64,000 nt of DNA from Ruegeria sp. HKCCA6707 (GTDB lineage Bacteria > Pseudomonadota > Alphaproteobacteria > Rhodobacterales > Rhodobacteraceae): positions 1-64,000 of the forward strand of contig NZ_WQEG01000010.1 in assembly GCF_013033515.1 (NCBI RefSeq), written 5' to 3'. Position numbers and translations under genes: made by a program. The notes under the pieces were generated by a model that made no database searches, had not been told where the DNA came from, and saw only the letters and a program-made list of their open reading frames with translations. Below are positions 8,081 through 16,117 of this stretch, piece after piece (within the stretch, counting starts at the first letter, position 1; each line of letters opens with the position of its first letter).

Positions 8081-9193
8081 ATGAAGCTGAAGGGAATGAC
8101 CTGGGATCAACCAAGAGGGTTCGAGCCGGTTGTGGCGGCCTCAAAGGCTTATGCCGCGCAGCGGGGTATCGAGCTGTCTTGGGACAAGCGTTCGCTTCAG
8201 GCATTTGCGGATGCACCGATCGCGGGTCTGGCTGAAACCCATGATTTCATCGTGCTTGACCACCCTCATGTTGGACAGATTGCCGAAACCGGGGCTTTGC
8301 TACCGTTGCCGGAACCCGAAGATGCAGATGCGTCTTTGGGGGGATCTGCAGAAAGCTATTTGTGGAATGGGCAATGCTGGGCTTATGCAATCGACGCGGC
8401 ATGTCAGATGGCCGCGTGCCGACCGGATCTGGATGCGCCCCAGCCCGTCTATTGGGAAGACTTTCTCAGGTCTGAAGCGTCGCAGTACCGCGCGATCACA
8501 CCGCTTTTGCCTGTCGATGCGTTTGACATGTTCATGACCCTGGTCGCCGGGCGCGGGGGCGAGGTCATGCCGATCAACCCTGATGAATTTGTTTCAGAAA
8601 CCAATGGCCTCTATGCGCTTGGGATCCTGCGCGCGCTTTACAAACTGGGCCCGTCCGCGCAGACCGAAATGAACCCGATCAAGGTGCTTGAGACCCTCAG
8701 CACAACCGATGAATTCGCCTGTTCGCCCTGCCTGTTTGGTTATGTGAACTATGCGCGGCCGGGCTTCAGAGACCATAAGATTTCATATTTTGATCTACCG
8801 CTGTGCGAGGGTTACTCCCTGCCTCGCGCAATCCTTGGGGGTGCTGGTATTGGAGTGTCCGCCAAGACCCAGCACCCCAACGAGGCGATTGCATTTGCGC
8901 AATGGATTACGTCCGGCGCGGTGCAATCGGGTGTCTATCTTGACAACAACGGCCAGCCCGCGAACCGCCATACATGGCTGGCGCAGGCTGAAAACCCCTA
9001 TCTTGCAGGGTTCTTCAAAGGCGCATTTCACACCATCGACAACGCCTGGACACGCCCGCGCGATATCTGGTTCCTGGGTTTCGTCGATGACGTCTGCGAG
9101 ATCATGTCCGACTTTTTCCGCAAGGATATCCCAGCAGAGGATTTCCTGACGCAGATCAACTCTCTTTACCGTCACAATCTTCAGAAGGCCTGA
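8081..9193 (+). CDS. Solute-binding-like protein without signal peptide
   Basis: 370 aa from ATG at 8081 (MKLKGMTWDQPRGFEPVV), with AAAAGGGG upstream; ATG at 8051 is an alternative. The body resembles CUT1-type extracellular binding proteins: YWEDFL, LYALGILRALYKLG, CLFGYVNYARPGF, HPNEAIAFAQWITSGAVQSGVY. Yet neither possible start gives a hydrophobic leader or lipobox, so the protein should stay in the cytoplasm. No permease or ATPase of the matching type is adjacent; SDR and Zn-dehydrogenase genes follow, and the CoA-transferase operon is divergent. It may bind a ligand or act as an enzyme on the binding-protein fold. Function unknown. Confidence 0.75.
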   Translation: MKLKGMTWDQPRGFEPVVAASKAYAAQRGIELSWDKRSLQAFADAPIAGLAETHDFIVLDHPHVGQIAETGALLPLPEPEDADASLGGSAESYLWNGQCWAYAIDAACQMAACRPDLDAPQPVYWEDFLRSEASQYRAITPLLPVDAFDMFMTLVAGRGGEVMPINPDEFVSETNGLYALGILRALYKLGPSAQTEMNPIKVLETLSTTDEFACSPCLFGYVNYARPGFRDHKISYFDLPLCEGYSLPRAILGGAGIGVSAKTQHPNEAIAFAQWITSGAVQSGVYLDNNGQPANRHTWLAQAENPYLAGFFKGAFHTIDNAWTRPRDIWFLGFVDDVCEIMSDFFRKDIPAEDFLTQINSLYRHNLQKA

Positions 9194-9196
9194 ATA

Positions 9197-9913
9197 ATGT
9201 CTGTTGCTGTCATCACCGGAGGGAACAAGGGCCTGGGCCTGAGCCAATCGCGCCGTTTCCTGGAGGCGGGATATCAAGTCTATGTCGTCGCCCGCAGCCG
9301 GGCCGAGTTTGATTCTCTGGGTGACGGGGCGCATTTCATTCAATGTGACATCGCCAGCGACCGGTCGGCGGATTGGCTGGCCACGCTGCATTCCGAGGTC
9401 GGGCCCCTTGCGGCGCTGGTCAACAACGCAGGGGTGCATCTGAAAAAGCCGATCTGGGATGTTGCGCCGGATGAACTGGACACGGTGTTGGATATCAACG
9501 TGCGGGCGATGTTTGCGATCTGCGGGCGCTATGTCGCGCTGCATCGCGAGGTTGGCGGCGCGATTGTCAACGTGGCGTCGATGGGCGGCATCATGGCTTT
9601 ACCTTCGGCTGCGGCCTATGTGACCGCAAAGACTGCGGTGGTTGGATTGACGCGCTCGGTTGCGGTGGATGCAGCACCTTACGGCATTCGCTGCAATGCG
9701 GTCAGCCCTGGCTTTATCGACACCGACATGACCCGCGCGGTTCTGGCTCGTGATCCCGCGCGGCGCGACAAGATCGAAGGGCGCATTCCGACACATCGGT
9801 TTGGTCTGCCCGAGGATGTTGCGAACTCCATCTTCTACCTGGCGTCTGACCAGGCCGCTTATGTGAACGGCGTCAACCTGCCGGTCGACGGCGGATATGC
9901 AATCGGATTCTGA
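9197..9913 (+). CDS. SDR-family oxidoreductase
   Basis: 238 aa short-chain dehydrogenase: MSVAVITGGNKGLGLS nucleotide loop, LVNNAGVHLKKP, catalytic Ser in NVASMGG, AAYVTAKTAV (Tyr and Lys), terminal VDGGYAIGF. Starts three bases after the binding-like protein and is followed after nine bases by a Zn-dehydrogenase, so it belongs to the same operon. Acts on a hydroxyl or keto group of the pathway intermediate; identity unknown. Confidence 0.88.
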   Translation: MSVAVITGGNKGLGLSQSRRFLEAGYQVYVVARSRAEFDSLGDGAHFIQCDIASDRSADWLATLHSEVGPLAALVNNAGVHLKKPIWDVAPDELDTVLDINVRAMFAICGRYVALHREVGGAIVNVASMGGIMALPSAAAYVTAKTAVVGLTRSVAVDAAPYGIRCNAVSPGFIDTDMTRAVLARDPARRDKIEGRIPTHRFGLPEDVANSIFYLASDQAAYVNGVNLPVDGGYAIGF

Positions 9914-9922
9914 GAAAAGACC

Positions 9923-10990
9923 ATGACCCTGATCGAAACGAAACTGACTGCCGCACGAGCCATCTCTTCTCAGGATCAGACGGTGGCATCTGAGATTCCC
10001 GATGGCCATGCGCGGTTACGCCTTGCTGTGGGAAGCCTGTGCGGAACCGACATGCATTACTTCGCCGATTTCGCCAATGCCGGGTTCCAGCTGTGCAACC
10101 CAGTGACATTGGGTCACGAGGCCTGCGCCTGGGTGACCGACCCCAATGGCTCGGACCTGAAGGCTGGTCAGTTGGTCGCACTGAACCCGATCATGAATTG
10201 CGGGGTTTGTGAGGCTTGCAAGCGCGGTGAGGTCAACCTGTGTACAGCCAAGAAGTTCCCAGGTTCCGCCACCACGGTCCCGCATCTTGACGGGTTTTTC
10301 CGAGAAGTGATTGATCATCCGGTGCGGTGCTGTCGTCCGGTTGCCGATCACGTCGACCCGCGCCATCTGACGTTTGCCGAACCTCTGGCCTGCGCTTTGC
10401 ATTCGCTGAACAAAGGCGGGGTTTCCGCTGGTCAAAAAGTACTTGTGACGGGGTGCGGCCCAATGGGCCTTTTGGCGATTGCCGGTGCAGCGGCGCGCGG
10501 CGCCGAGGTGACGGCGCTGGATCTTCGGCCCAAGGCGGTTGATGTGGCGCTGCGCGCGGGGGCTAAGACAGGTTTGGTTGTGGGCGAGTTCGATCCCGCG
10601 GACCTGACCAAGCAGTTCGACGTTGTGATTGAGGCCAGCGGCGCGCTGCCCGCTTTCAACACCGCGCTGGATGCGGCCCGGCAGAAGGGGCGGGTCTCGA
10701 TCCTAAGCAATGTTCACCTGCGCGCTGCCGAAGTGACGTTGAACCTGATCATGTTGAAAGAGCTCGAAGTGGTTGGCTCGTTTCAGTTCAACTCGGAATT
10801 CGAGCAAGCAGTGCAGTTGATCGAAGCCGGGTCGATTGATTTCGACGTGCTGACGGCGGGTTCTTTTCCATTGGAAGAGACGGCTAAGGCTTTGGAGCTG
10901 ATGACCAGCGGTAAGGCATACGGAAAGATCATCATCCTCGGTCAAGTGAACAAAGATCCCGGCGGGGCGACACAAACGCACCGGCCATGA
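9923..10990 (+). CDS. Zinc-dependent dehydrogenase with a foreign C-terminal tail
   Basis: 355 aa MDR enzyme. Catalytic zinc at SLCGTD and GHEACAW, structural zinc lobe CGVCEACKRGEVNLC, Rossmann loop VTGCGPMGLLAIAGAAARGAEV. Similar in pattern to idonate/sorbitol dehydrogenases. The usual family end is around GKAYGKIIILG; the last 14 or so residues (QVNKDPGGATQTHRP) come from DNA that matches the 3' end of the GMC oxidoreductase gene at 12776 onward, read in the wrong frame. The true stop was probably lost when that copy was pasted in. Loss of a few C-terminal residues need not inactivate the enzyme. Confidence 0.85.
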   Translation: MTLIETKLTAARAISSQDQTVASEIPDGHARLRLAVGSLCGTDMHYFADFANAGFQLCNPVTLGHEACAWVTDPNGSDLKAGQLVALNPIMNCGVCEACKRGEVNLCTAKKFPGSATTVPHLDGFFREVIDHPVRCCRPVADHVDPRHLTFAEPLACALHSLNKGGVSAGQKVLVTGCGPMGLLAIAGAAARGAEVTALDLRPKAVDVALRAGAKTGLVVGEFDPADLTKQFDVVIEASGALPAFNTALDAARQKGRVSILSNVHLRAAEVTLNLIMLKELEVVGSFQFNSEFEQAVQLIEAGSIDFDVLTAGSFPLEETAKALELMTSGKAYGKIIILGQVNKDPGGATQTHRP

Positions 10991-11185
10991 TGCTGGGGGA
11001 GCGGTGTGAGGACAAGGTCATAGGAATTTGTGAGGGTGGTTTCAGGAGTTGGTTGGAATTTTGTACGACGATAAAGCGGATCTTGAAAGCTATCTTGACA
11101 AAATGGGCAAGTTTCGGTCCTCTTTGAATAGTTTGGTCATACCAAACATGAGAATGTAGAGTTGAGGGCATCAAGTGCCTGAACT
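10953..11185 (+). repeat. Diverged direct copy A: GMC 3' end, promoter with operators, permease start
   Basis: This stretch aligns, with divergence, to 12776-13010. It contains a perfect 28-base match (10970-10997 and 12791-12818) coding in the GMC frame for TNAPAMMLG, then ERCEDKVIGI (compare DRCADMVLGV), then the same promoter layout, and ends in ATCAAGTGCCTGAA where copy B has the permease start ATCAAATGCCTGAC. A one-base insertion (GGGG) puts the GMC remnant out of frame with its own upstream IPAG. It is therefore a relic of another GMC/permease junction. Confidence 0.8.
11061..11147 (+). promoter_or_regulatory. Promoter with twin GntR-type operators (upstream of GMC gene)
   Basis: TTGTACGACGA at 11061-11071, TTGACA at 11095-11100, 17 bases to TCCTCT, then the perfect palindrome GTTTGGTCATACCAAAC at 11131-11147. 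Both sites fit the FadR/GntR consensus TNGTNNNACNA and their centres are 73 bp apart. The same arrangement stands before the permease at 13001 and the dehydratase at 20935. The likely binder is the GntR/FCD regulator encoded at 20050-20757. Confidence 0.75.
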
Positions 11186-11238
11186 GAGCGCACCCGCCCG
11201 GAGGAGGTCCGGGAGGAGGCAGCGTAAGGGGGAATAAT

Positions 11239-12855
11239 ATGGCAGAAACATTTGACCATATCGTCGTAGGAGGTGGATCAGCCGGATGTGTAGCCACGTC
11301 GCGCTTGGTTGAAAACGGCGCAAAAGTGCTGCTTCTCGAAGGGGGCCACCACCATCGCCACCCTCTGTTGGACATGCCGCCGGGTGTGTTCAAACTGCTG
11401 AAAAACGACTCGAAGTTTTTCAAGAACCATATGTCGGTCCCGCAGCCGCATTTGAACGGGCGACAGTCGAAAATTCCGCAGGGCAATGTTCTGGGTGGTG
11501 GCTCGACTGTGAATGGTCAGGCCTATGTGCGCGGTCGGCCGAGTGATTACATTGAATGGAATGAGATACTGCGGGGCAATAACGACGCGGTAAGCTGGGA
11601 TTGGGAAGACGTCCTGCCGCATTTCAAGCGGCTGGAAGGCAACAAGAAGTTTAACGACGATCTACACGGTTGTGACGGCAAGCTGGTGGTCTCGGACCCG
11701 GGCTATATCGACGACATGGCCCGTTGGTTTGTGCAGGCCATTCAGGCACAGGGCGAGCCGTTCAACCCCGATTTCAACGGGAAAACCCAACGAGGGGTTG
11801 GGTATTTCCAGTTCACCTATAATCAGGGTCAGCGGATCTCGGCGGCCTATGCCTTTATCGACCCGCTGAAGAACGACCCAAATCTCGACATCCGGTTGGA
11901 ATCCCAGGTTCAACGTATTCTGATCGAAGGCAAGCGTGCGGTTGGTGTTGTCTACAAAGACAAATCCGGTGTCGAACACGAGGTCAGAACTGACGGCGAG
12001 GTTTTGTTGACCGCCGGTGCCCTTGTGACACCGAAGCTGCTGATGCTTTCTGGTCTGGGGCCAGCCGCGCATCTTCAAACCCACGGGATCGCGGTTGAAG
12101 AGGATCTGCCCGGTGTGGGCCAGAACCTCAAGGATCACCCGGATGTCTCGGTCGTCGCGCGCGCCAATGGGCCTTATGGCTATTGGGGTCAGGATCGTGG
12201 TTGGAACATGATCCGCAACGGGCTTGAATTCAAACTGTTCGGGCGCGGCAGGATCACTACTACCGGCTTGGAAGCGGCGTGTTTCCTGAACCCGACCGAC
12301 CCCGAGGCGCCGCCGACCCATGAGGCCTATTGCATCCCGGTGATGTATCTGAACGACGAGCAGTTGAAAGACATCAAAGAGGATTACGGCGTTTCCATTC
12401 AGATGGTTCTGCTCAAGCCGCATTCGACCGGGGATGTTCAACTGGCCTCGGCTAATCCGGCGGATATGCCGCTGGTCAATCCGAACTTCCTGCAGGATCA
12501 GCGGGATATGGACGAAATGATCAAGGGGTTGCGGTATTTCCGGCAGACGATGGAGACCGAGCCCTTGGCCAGCAAGATCGACAAGGTTGTTGCGCCTTTG
12601 GATATGTCCGACAGCGGTCTGGTCGAGCATTGCAGGAAGGTCGTCAAAACCAACTTCCACCCGGCAGGCACAGCAAAGATGGGCGCCGATGGCGACAAGA
12701 TGGCTGTACTTGATGCGCGGATGCGGGTTCGGGGCATTCAGGGTCTGCGGGTCTGTGACATGTCAGCTGTGCCCGAGATCCCTGCAGGCAACACAAACGC
12801 ACCGGCCATGATGCTGGGCGACCGGTGTGCAGACATGGTTCTGGGGGTTTTGTGA
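11239..12855 (+). CDS. GMC-family FAD oxidoreductase
   Basis: 538 aa glucose-methanol-choline oxidoreductase. FAD-binding HIVVGGGSAGCVATSRL at the N terminus, GMC signature QGNVLGGGSTVNGQAYVRG (about residues 80-100), second signature region VLLTAGALVTPKLLMLSGLGP, and the active-site His in NFHPAGTAKMG near residue 475. Oxidises an alcohol or sugar with FAD; related enzymes handle choline, polyethylene glycol and pyranoses. No signal peptide is seen, so cytoplasmic. It has its own promoter with twin operators and precedes the CUT2 transporter, suggesting it acts on the imported substrate. SD AAGGGGGAA before the ATG. Confidence 0.9.
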   Translation: MAETFDHIVVGGGSAGCVATSRLVENGAKVLLLEGGHHHRHPLLDMPPGVFKLLKNDSKFFKNHMSVPQPHLNGRQSKIPQGNVLGGGSTVNGQAYVRGRPSDYIEWNEILRGNNDAVSWDWEDVLPHFKRLEGNKKFNDDLHGCDGKLVVSDPGYIDDMARWFVQAIQAQGEPFNPDFNGKTQRGVGYFQFTYNQGQRISAAYAFIDPLKNDPNLDIRLESQVQRILIEGKRAVGVVYKDKSGVEHEVRTDGEVLLTAGALVTPKLLMLSGLGPAAHLQTHGIAVEEDLPGVGQNLKDHPDVSVVARANGPYGYWGQDRGWNMIRNGLEFKLFGRGRITTTGLEAACFLNPTDPEAPPTHEAYCIPVMYLNDEQLKDIKEDYGVSIQMVLLKPHSTGDVQLASANPADMPLVNPNFLQDQRDMDEMIKGLRYFRQTMETEPLASKIDKVVAPLDMSDSGLVEHCRKVVKTNFHPAGTAKMGADGDKMAVLDARMRVRGIQGLRVCDMSAVPEIPAGNTNAPAMMLGDRCADMVLGVL

Positions 12856-13010
12856 TGACGGTTTTGGGAGTCAACCAAAATTTTTTGTACGACAATAAGG
12901 TAAGCCTAGAAAGTCTTCTTGACAATACAAGTAAGATTGGGTCCTCTCGGAATAAGTTTGGTCGTACCAAAAAGTGCGAATGGAGGATTGGGGGGATCAA
13001 ATGCCTGACC
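12776..13010 (+). repeat. Direct copy B of the GMC 3' end, promoter and permease start
   Basis: The intact counterpart of the copy at 10953-11185. Here the GMC reading frame ends normally (NTNAPAMMLGDRCADMVLGVL, stop 12855) and the permease ATG at 13001 is in place. Similarity covers coding, promoter and operator DNA, so the two copies descend from one GMC/permease boundary. Confidence 0.8.
12885..12971 (+). promoter_or_regulatory. Promoter with twin GntR-type operators (upstream of ABC transporter)
   Basis: TTGTACGACAA (perfect 4+3+4 palindrome) at 12885-12895, TTGACA at 12919-12924, 17 bases to TCCTCT, then TTTGGTCGTACCAAA at 12957-12971. Centres 74 bp apart, bracketing the promoter. Predicted to be controlled by the FCD/GntR protein at 20050-20757. 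Confidence 0.75.
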
Positions 13011-13957
13011 TAGGACGGCTTCTGCGAGAAAAGAACATCATCTTTGTGACTCTGGCTTTGTGCCTGTTGTTCTTTCTGATCAGCCCGCGCTTTATGAGCG
13101 TAGAAAACATGTCGGCGATCTCGCGCCAGATTGTCCCCATCGGCCTGATCGCTTTGGGTCAGTTCTTTGTCGTTGTTTCAGGCAATATTGATCTTTCGAT
13201 GGGCATGGGCTCGGTCCTTTTTGCGATTCTTTTGGGCGTTTGTTTTGGCCTGACGGGTGGTGTCGCCGTCGGCATCGTGGCCGTTATCGTGGCGTCGTTG
13301 GCGCTTGGCTTTTTGAATGGCGTCTTGGTGGCAAAGCTCAAACTTCCGGCTTTTATCGTCACGCTCTCAATGCTGTTCATGGCACAGGGGCTTTCGGGTC
13401 TGATCATCCCTCGCGGGCAGCAGATCTTTTTGATGGGTGGGTTCTTTCGCTTTGTCGGATCCGAGAAATTCATGGGCTTTTACTGGTCCTTCCTGTTTCT
13501 CGTCGTGCTCTTTGTGCTGGCCTACATCGTCTATAATCACACGCGTTGGGGGTCCTACGTTGTCGCCATCGGCAACAGCGAAGAGAACGCCAAGCTGGCC
13601 GGTATCAATGTCGACCGGGTCAAGATCGGGATCTTCATGTTCTCGGGTCTGTGCAGTGGCTTTGCCGGAATCATGTTGTCGACCCGCATGGGGTTTGTGC
13701 AGCCCGGCTTGGACGGAAACGGGCTGCTGCTGGACGGCATCGCGGCCATTATCATCGGTGGAACACTGATCCTGGGCGGGCGCGGCACCATCGGTGGTGC
13801 GTTCTGGGGGCTCTTGTTCATCGGTGTCATCAACAACGCATTGAATTTGCTGAATGTCGAAGACGTTTGGCACCAGGTCTTCAAAGGCGCGGTCATTCTG
13901 GCAGCGCTGGGTGCGAACTGGGTGCTTTGGCAATCCCGCCAGGCCGAGGCGCACTGA
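13001..13957 (+). CDS. CUT2-type sugar ABC transporter permease
   Basis: 318 aa RbsC-like membrane protein from ATG at 13001 (MPDLGRLLREKNIIFV), with GGGGGAT upstream; a GTG at 12974 lies inside the promoter. Multiple hydrophobic segments; SGNIDLSMGMGSVLFAILLG, LNGVLVAKLKLPAFIVTLSMLF, AIGNSEENAKLAGINVDRVKIG and IIIGGTLILGGRGTIGG are the conserved permease blocks. Forms the channel with the second permease at 15137, energised by the ATPase at 16114 and fed by the binding protein at 14042. Confidence 0.92.
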   Translation: MPDLGRLLREKNIIFVTLALCLLFFLISPRFMSVENMSAISRQIVPIGLIALGQFFVVVSGNIDLSMGMGSVLFAILLGVCFGLTGGVAVGIVAVIVASLALGFLNGVLVAKLKLPAFIVTLSMLFMAQGLSGLIIPRGQQIFLMGGFFRFVGSEKFMGFYWSFLFLVVLFVLAYIVYNHTRWGSYVVAIGNSEENAKLAGINVDRVKIGIFMFSGLCSGFAGIMLSTRMGFVQPGLDGNGLLLDGIAAIIIGGTLILGGRGTIGGAFWGLLFIGVINNALNLLNVEDVWHQVFKGAVILAALGANWVLWQSRQAEAH

Positions 13958-14041
13958 AGAAGGAAGGCAAACTGTAAATCAGAAACCAAAAGTCCGGGTC
14001 AACCGGATCACTAATCGGATTAATACGGAGGAAATAATCCA

Positions 14042-15076
14042 ATGAAATTATCCAAAACCTTGGCGGCAACCACCGCCCTTGTTTCAGCCTTTGCCGCAAG
14101 TGCAGCATTGGCAGATGACGCCCTGGACATTGTGTTCATCAATGATGGCCATGTCGCTCCTTACCACGTGGCGTGGCTGTCGGGCTTTGAAGACGCGATT
14201 GCAGCCTATGACGAGGCCTTCGACGATGTGAAGGTCACCGGGCGCTGGCTGTCTGCCGAAGGTTCGCTGGAAAAGATGATCCAGCAGGCTGAGGTCACGA
14301 TCAACGAAAAGCCTGACATCATGTTCGTGAACGCGATCAACGTGGATGCGTTCGAACCCTTGGTGGCCAAGGCTCAGGCCGAGGGTATCACCTGGATTGC
14401 CGTTCACTCGCCGATGGACAGCGCTGACTACAGCTTCACACTGGGTGATGTGGTCAACGGAACCAATCAAGGCATGGCCATGTGCGCCCTGTCGGATGGT
14501 GAGCCCTATAAGGTTGGCATCATGCTGGGTCAGGCCGGTAACCCGTCGGGTGAAGCGCGCCGTGAAGGGATCCTGAAGGGTATCTCGACTTGTGACAATG
14601 TCGAAGTTGTGGCCGAACAGCCCGCCGACTGGGACACTGTCAAGGCACAATCCATTGCCGAAAACTGGCTGACCCAGTTCCCTGACCTGGACGCGATTTC
14701 CGGTGTGACCGATGGGTATATGTATCCGTCGATCGCAATCGCAGCGAACAGCGGTCGCGACGATCTGCACTTCTATGGCTATGATGGCGACATTCCGATC
14801 ATGCAGCAGATGGAAGGCGGAAATGTCAAAGCTGACATTCTGCTGTCGGGTACGCGTGAAGGCTGGAACTTTGTGCAGATGGCTTATCGCATTCACAAAG
14901 GCGAGACGCCGGACAAAGTCTATGACTTCTTCACGCCGCTGGTTCTGAGCGAAGAGAACCACAAGATCGCGCTGGAGAACGGCTTCCCCGAAGATGTTCA
15001 GGTTTACTATGTCGACCAGGCGCTGGAAGTCGCGCAGAACGGGTACCTGGAATTTGGTCCTGACAGCGTGAAGTAA
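14042..15076 (+). CDS. Periplasmic sugar-binding protein, CUT2 (RbsB-like)
   Basis: 344 aa. Sec signal peptide MKLSKTLAATTALVSAFAASAALA with cleavage after ALA. Type I periplasmic-binding fold: LDIVFINDGHVAPYHVAWLSGFEDAIAAYDE, KPDIMFVNAINVDAFEPLVAKAQAEGI, GIMLGQAGNPSGEARREGILKGI, DAISGVTDGYMYPSIAIA. Ligand unknown; regulon context points to a sugar, lactone or sugar acid. GGAGG a few bases before the ATG gives a strong ribosome site, as usual for the most abundant component. Confidence 0.92.
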   Translation: MKLSKTLAATTALVSAFAASAALADDALDIVFINDGHVAPYHVAWLSGFEDAIAAYDEAFDDVKVTGRWLSAEGSLEKMIQQAEVTINEKPDIMFVNAINVDAFEPLVAKAQAEGITWIAVHSPMDSADYSFTLGDVVNGTNQGMAMCALSDGEPYKVGIMLGQAGNPSGEARREGILKGISTCDNVEVVAEQPADWDTVKAQSIAENWLTQFPDLDAISGVTDGYMYPSIAIAANSGRDDLHFYGYDGDIPIMQQMEGGNVKADILLSGTREGWNFVQMAYRIHKGETPDKVYDFFTPLVLSEENHKIALENGFPEDVQVYYVDQALEVAQNGYLEFGPDSVK

Positions 15077-15086
15077 ACGCTGCTTG

Positions 15087-15112
15087 CGTCGGCATCCTAC
15101 AGGGTGCCGACG
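15087..15112 (+). terminator. Intercistronic hairpin after the binding-protein gene
   Basis: CGTCGGCA pairs with TGCCGACG and the stem continues through one G-T pair to a four-base loop TACA (11 pairs in all). No T-run. Such stems commonly protect the upstream binding-protein message while letting some transcription through to the permease. Confidence 0.6.
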
Positions 15113-15136
15113 TGTCTCCGATTGGGAAATAAAAAG

Positions 15137-16117
15137 ATGACAAGTACAGCTATGGCTTCATCGGCACAAAACACCAAAAAGCTCGATGGTTTGACCCTTC
15201 GGTATCTGGTCCTGATCGGTTTGATCGTTATTGCTTCGGTCGGGTTCAGTTTCGCCAACGAGAACTTCTATTCCCTGACCAATATCGGCATCCTTCTGCG
15301 ATCAATCGCGGTGCTCTTTCTGCTGTCGATGGGGATGACCTTTGTCATGTTGACCGGAGGCATTGATCTGAGCGTCGGATCGAACGTGGCCTTTTCCGGT
15401 GGTGTCGGGGTCATTGCACTGACGACAACCGGAAGCGCGTTCATTGGCTTTGCCGCTGCCATCTTTGCTGGCATGGCCATCGGAGCTGTAAACGGCTTTT
15501 TCATCGGGCGGTTGAAGCTGTCGGCCTTTATGGTGACGCTTGCCACCTTTGCGTTGGCCCGTGGCTTGGCTTTGGTGATCTACGATGCAGATTCGATCAA
15601 TGTATCGAACCAGACTTTCTTGTGGCTGGGCGGTGTGAGCTGGGGCAACATGCCTGTGGTGATCCCCTTTGTCGCGCTGGTGTTCATCGCGCTGTCGGTT
15701 GTGCTCTACAAAACCACCTTTGGCCGCGACGTCTATGCGGCGGGATCGAATTTTGCCACGGCCTTTGTGCTGGGACGTCGGCCTGAAAAAACACTTGTGT
15801 GGGTCTATGTTCTGTCCGGTGCGTTGGCTGGGCTGTCGGCCATCATCACGGTTGGGCGCGTCTCATCAGGGCAACCCTGGGCTGGTCTCTATCTGGAATT
15901 TGACGCAATCACTGCGGTGATCCTTGGGGGCACGTCGCTGTTTGGCGGGCGAGGGATGCTGCTGGGAACAATCCTTGGCGTGCTGCTTTATGGCATCATC
16001 ATCAACGGCCTCGTTCTGACCGGAACCAACCCGTACCTGCAAAGCCTGATCAAGGGCATGATCCTGTTGGGCGTCGTTCTGCTGGATACCTATACGCAGC
16101 GGGGGAAAACCGCATGA
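15137..16117 (+). CDS. CUT2-type sugar ABC transporter permease (second)
   Basis: 326 aa from ATG at 15137 (MTSTAMASSAQNTKKLDG), with GGGAAA upstream. MTFVMLTGGIDLSVGSNVAFSGG, VNGFFIGRLKLSAFMVTLATFALARGLALVIYD, ILGGTSLFGGRGMLLGTILGVLLYGIIINGL are typical RbsC blocks. Ends in ATGA overlap with the ATPase gene, so the two are co-translated. With the permease at 13001 it suggests a heterodimeric channel. Confidence 0.92.
   Translation: MTSTAMASSAQNTKKLDGLTLRYLVLIGLIVIASVGFSFANENFYSLTNIGILLRSIAVLFLLSMGMTFVMLTGGIDLSVGSNVAFSGGVGVIALTTTGSAFIGFAAAIFAGMAIGAVNGFFIGRLKLSAFMVTLATFALARGLALVIYDADSINVSNQTFLWLGGVSWGNMPVVIPFVALVFIALSVVLYKTTFGRDVYAAGSNFATAFVLGRRPEKTLVWVYVLSGALAGLSAIITVGRVSSGQPWAGLYLEFDAITAVILGGTSLFGGRGMLLGTILGVLLYGIIINGLVLTGTNPYLQSLIKGMILLGVVLLDTYTQRGKTA

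Noticed and set aside
11662-12660. 332-residue minus-strand frame opposite the GMC gene
   Set aside because: Shadow of high-GC codon structure; the GMC protein on the plus strand is unambiguous.
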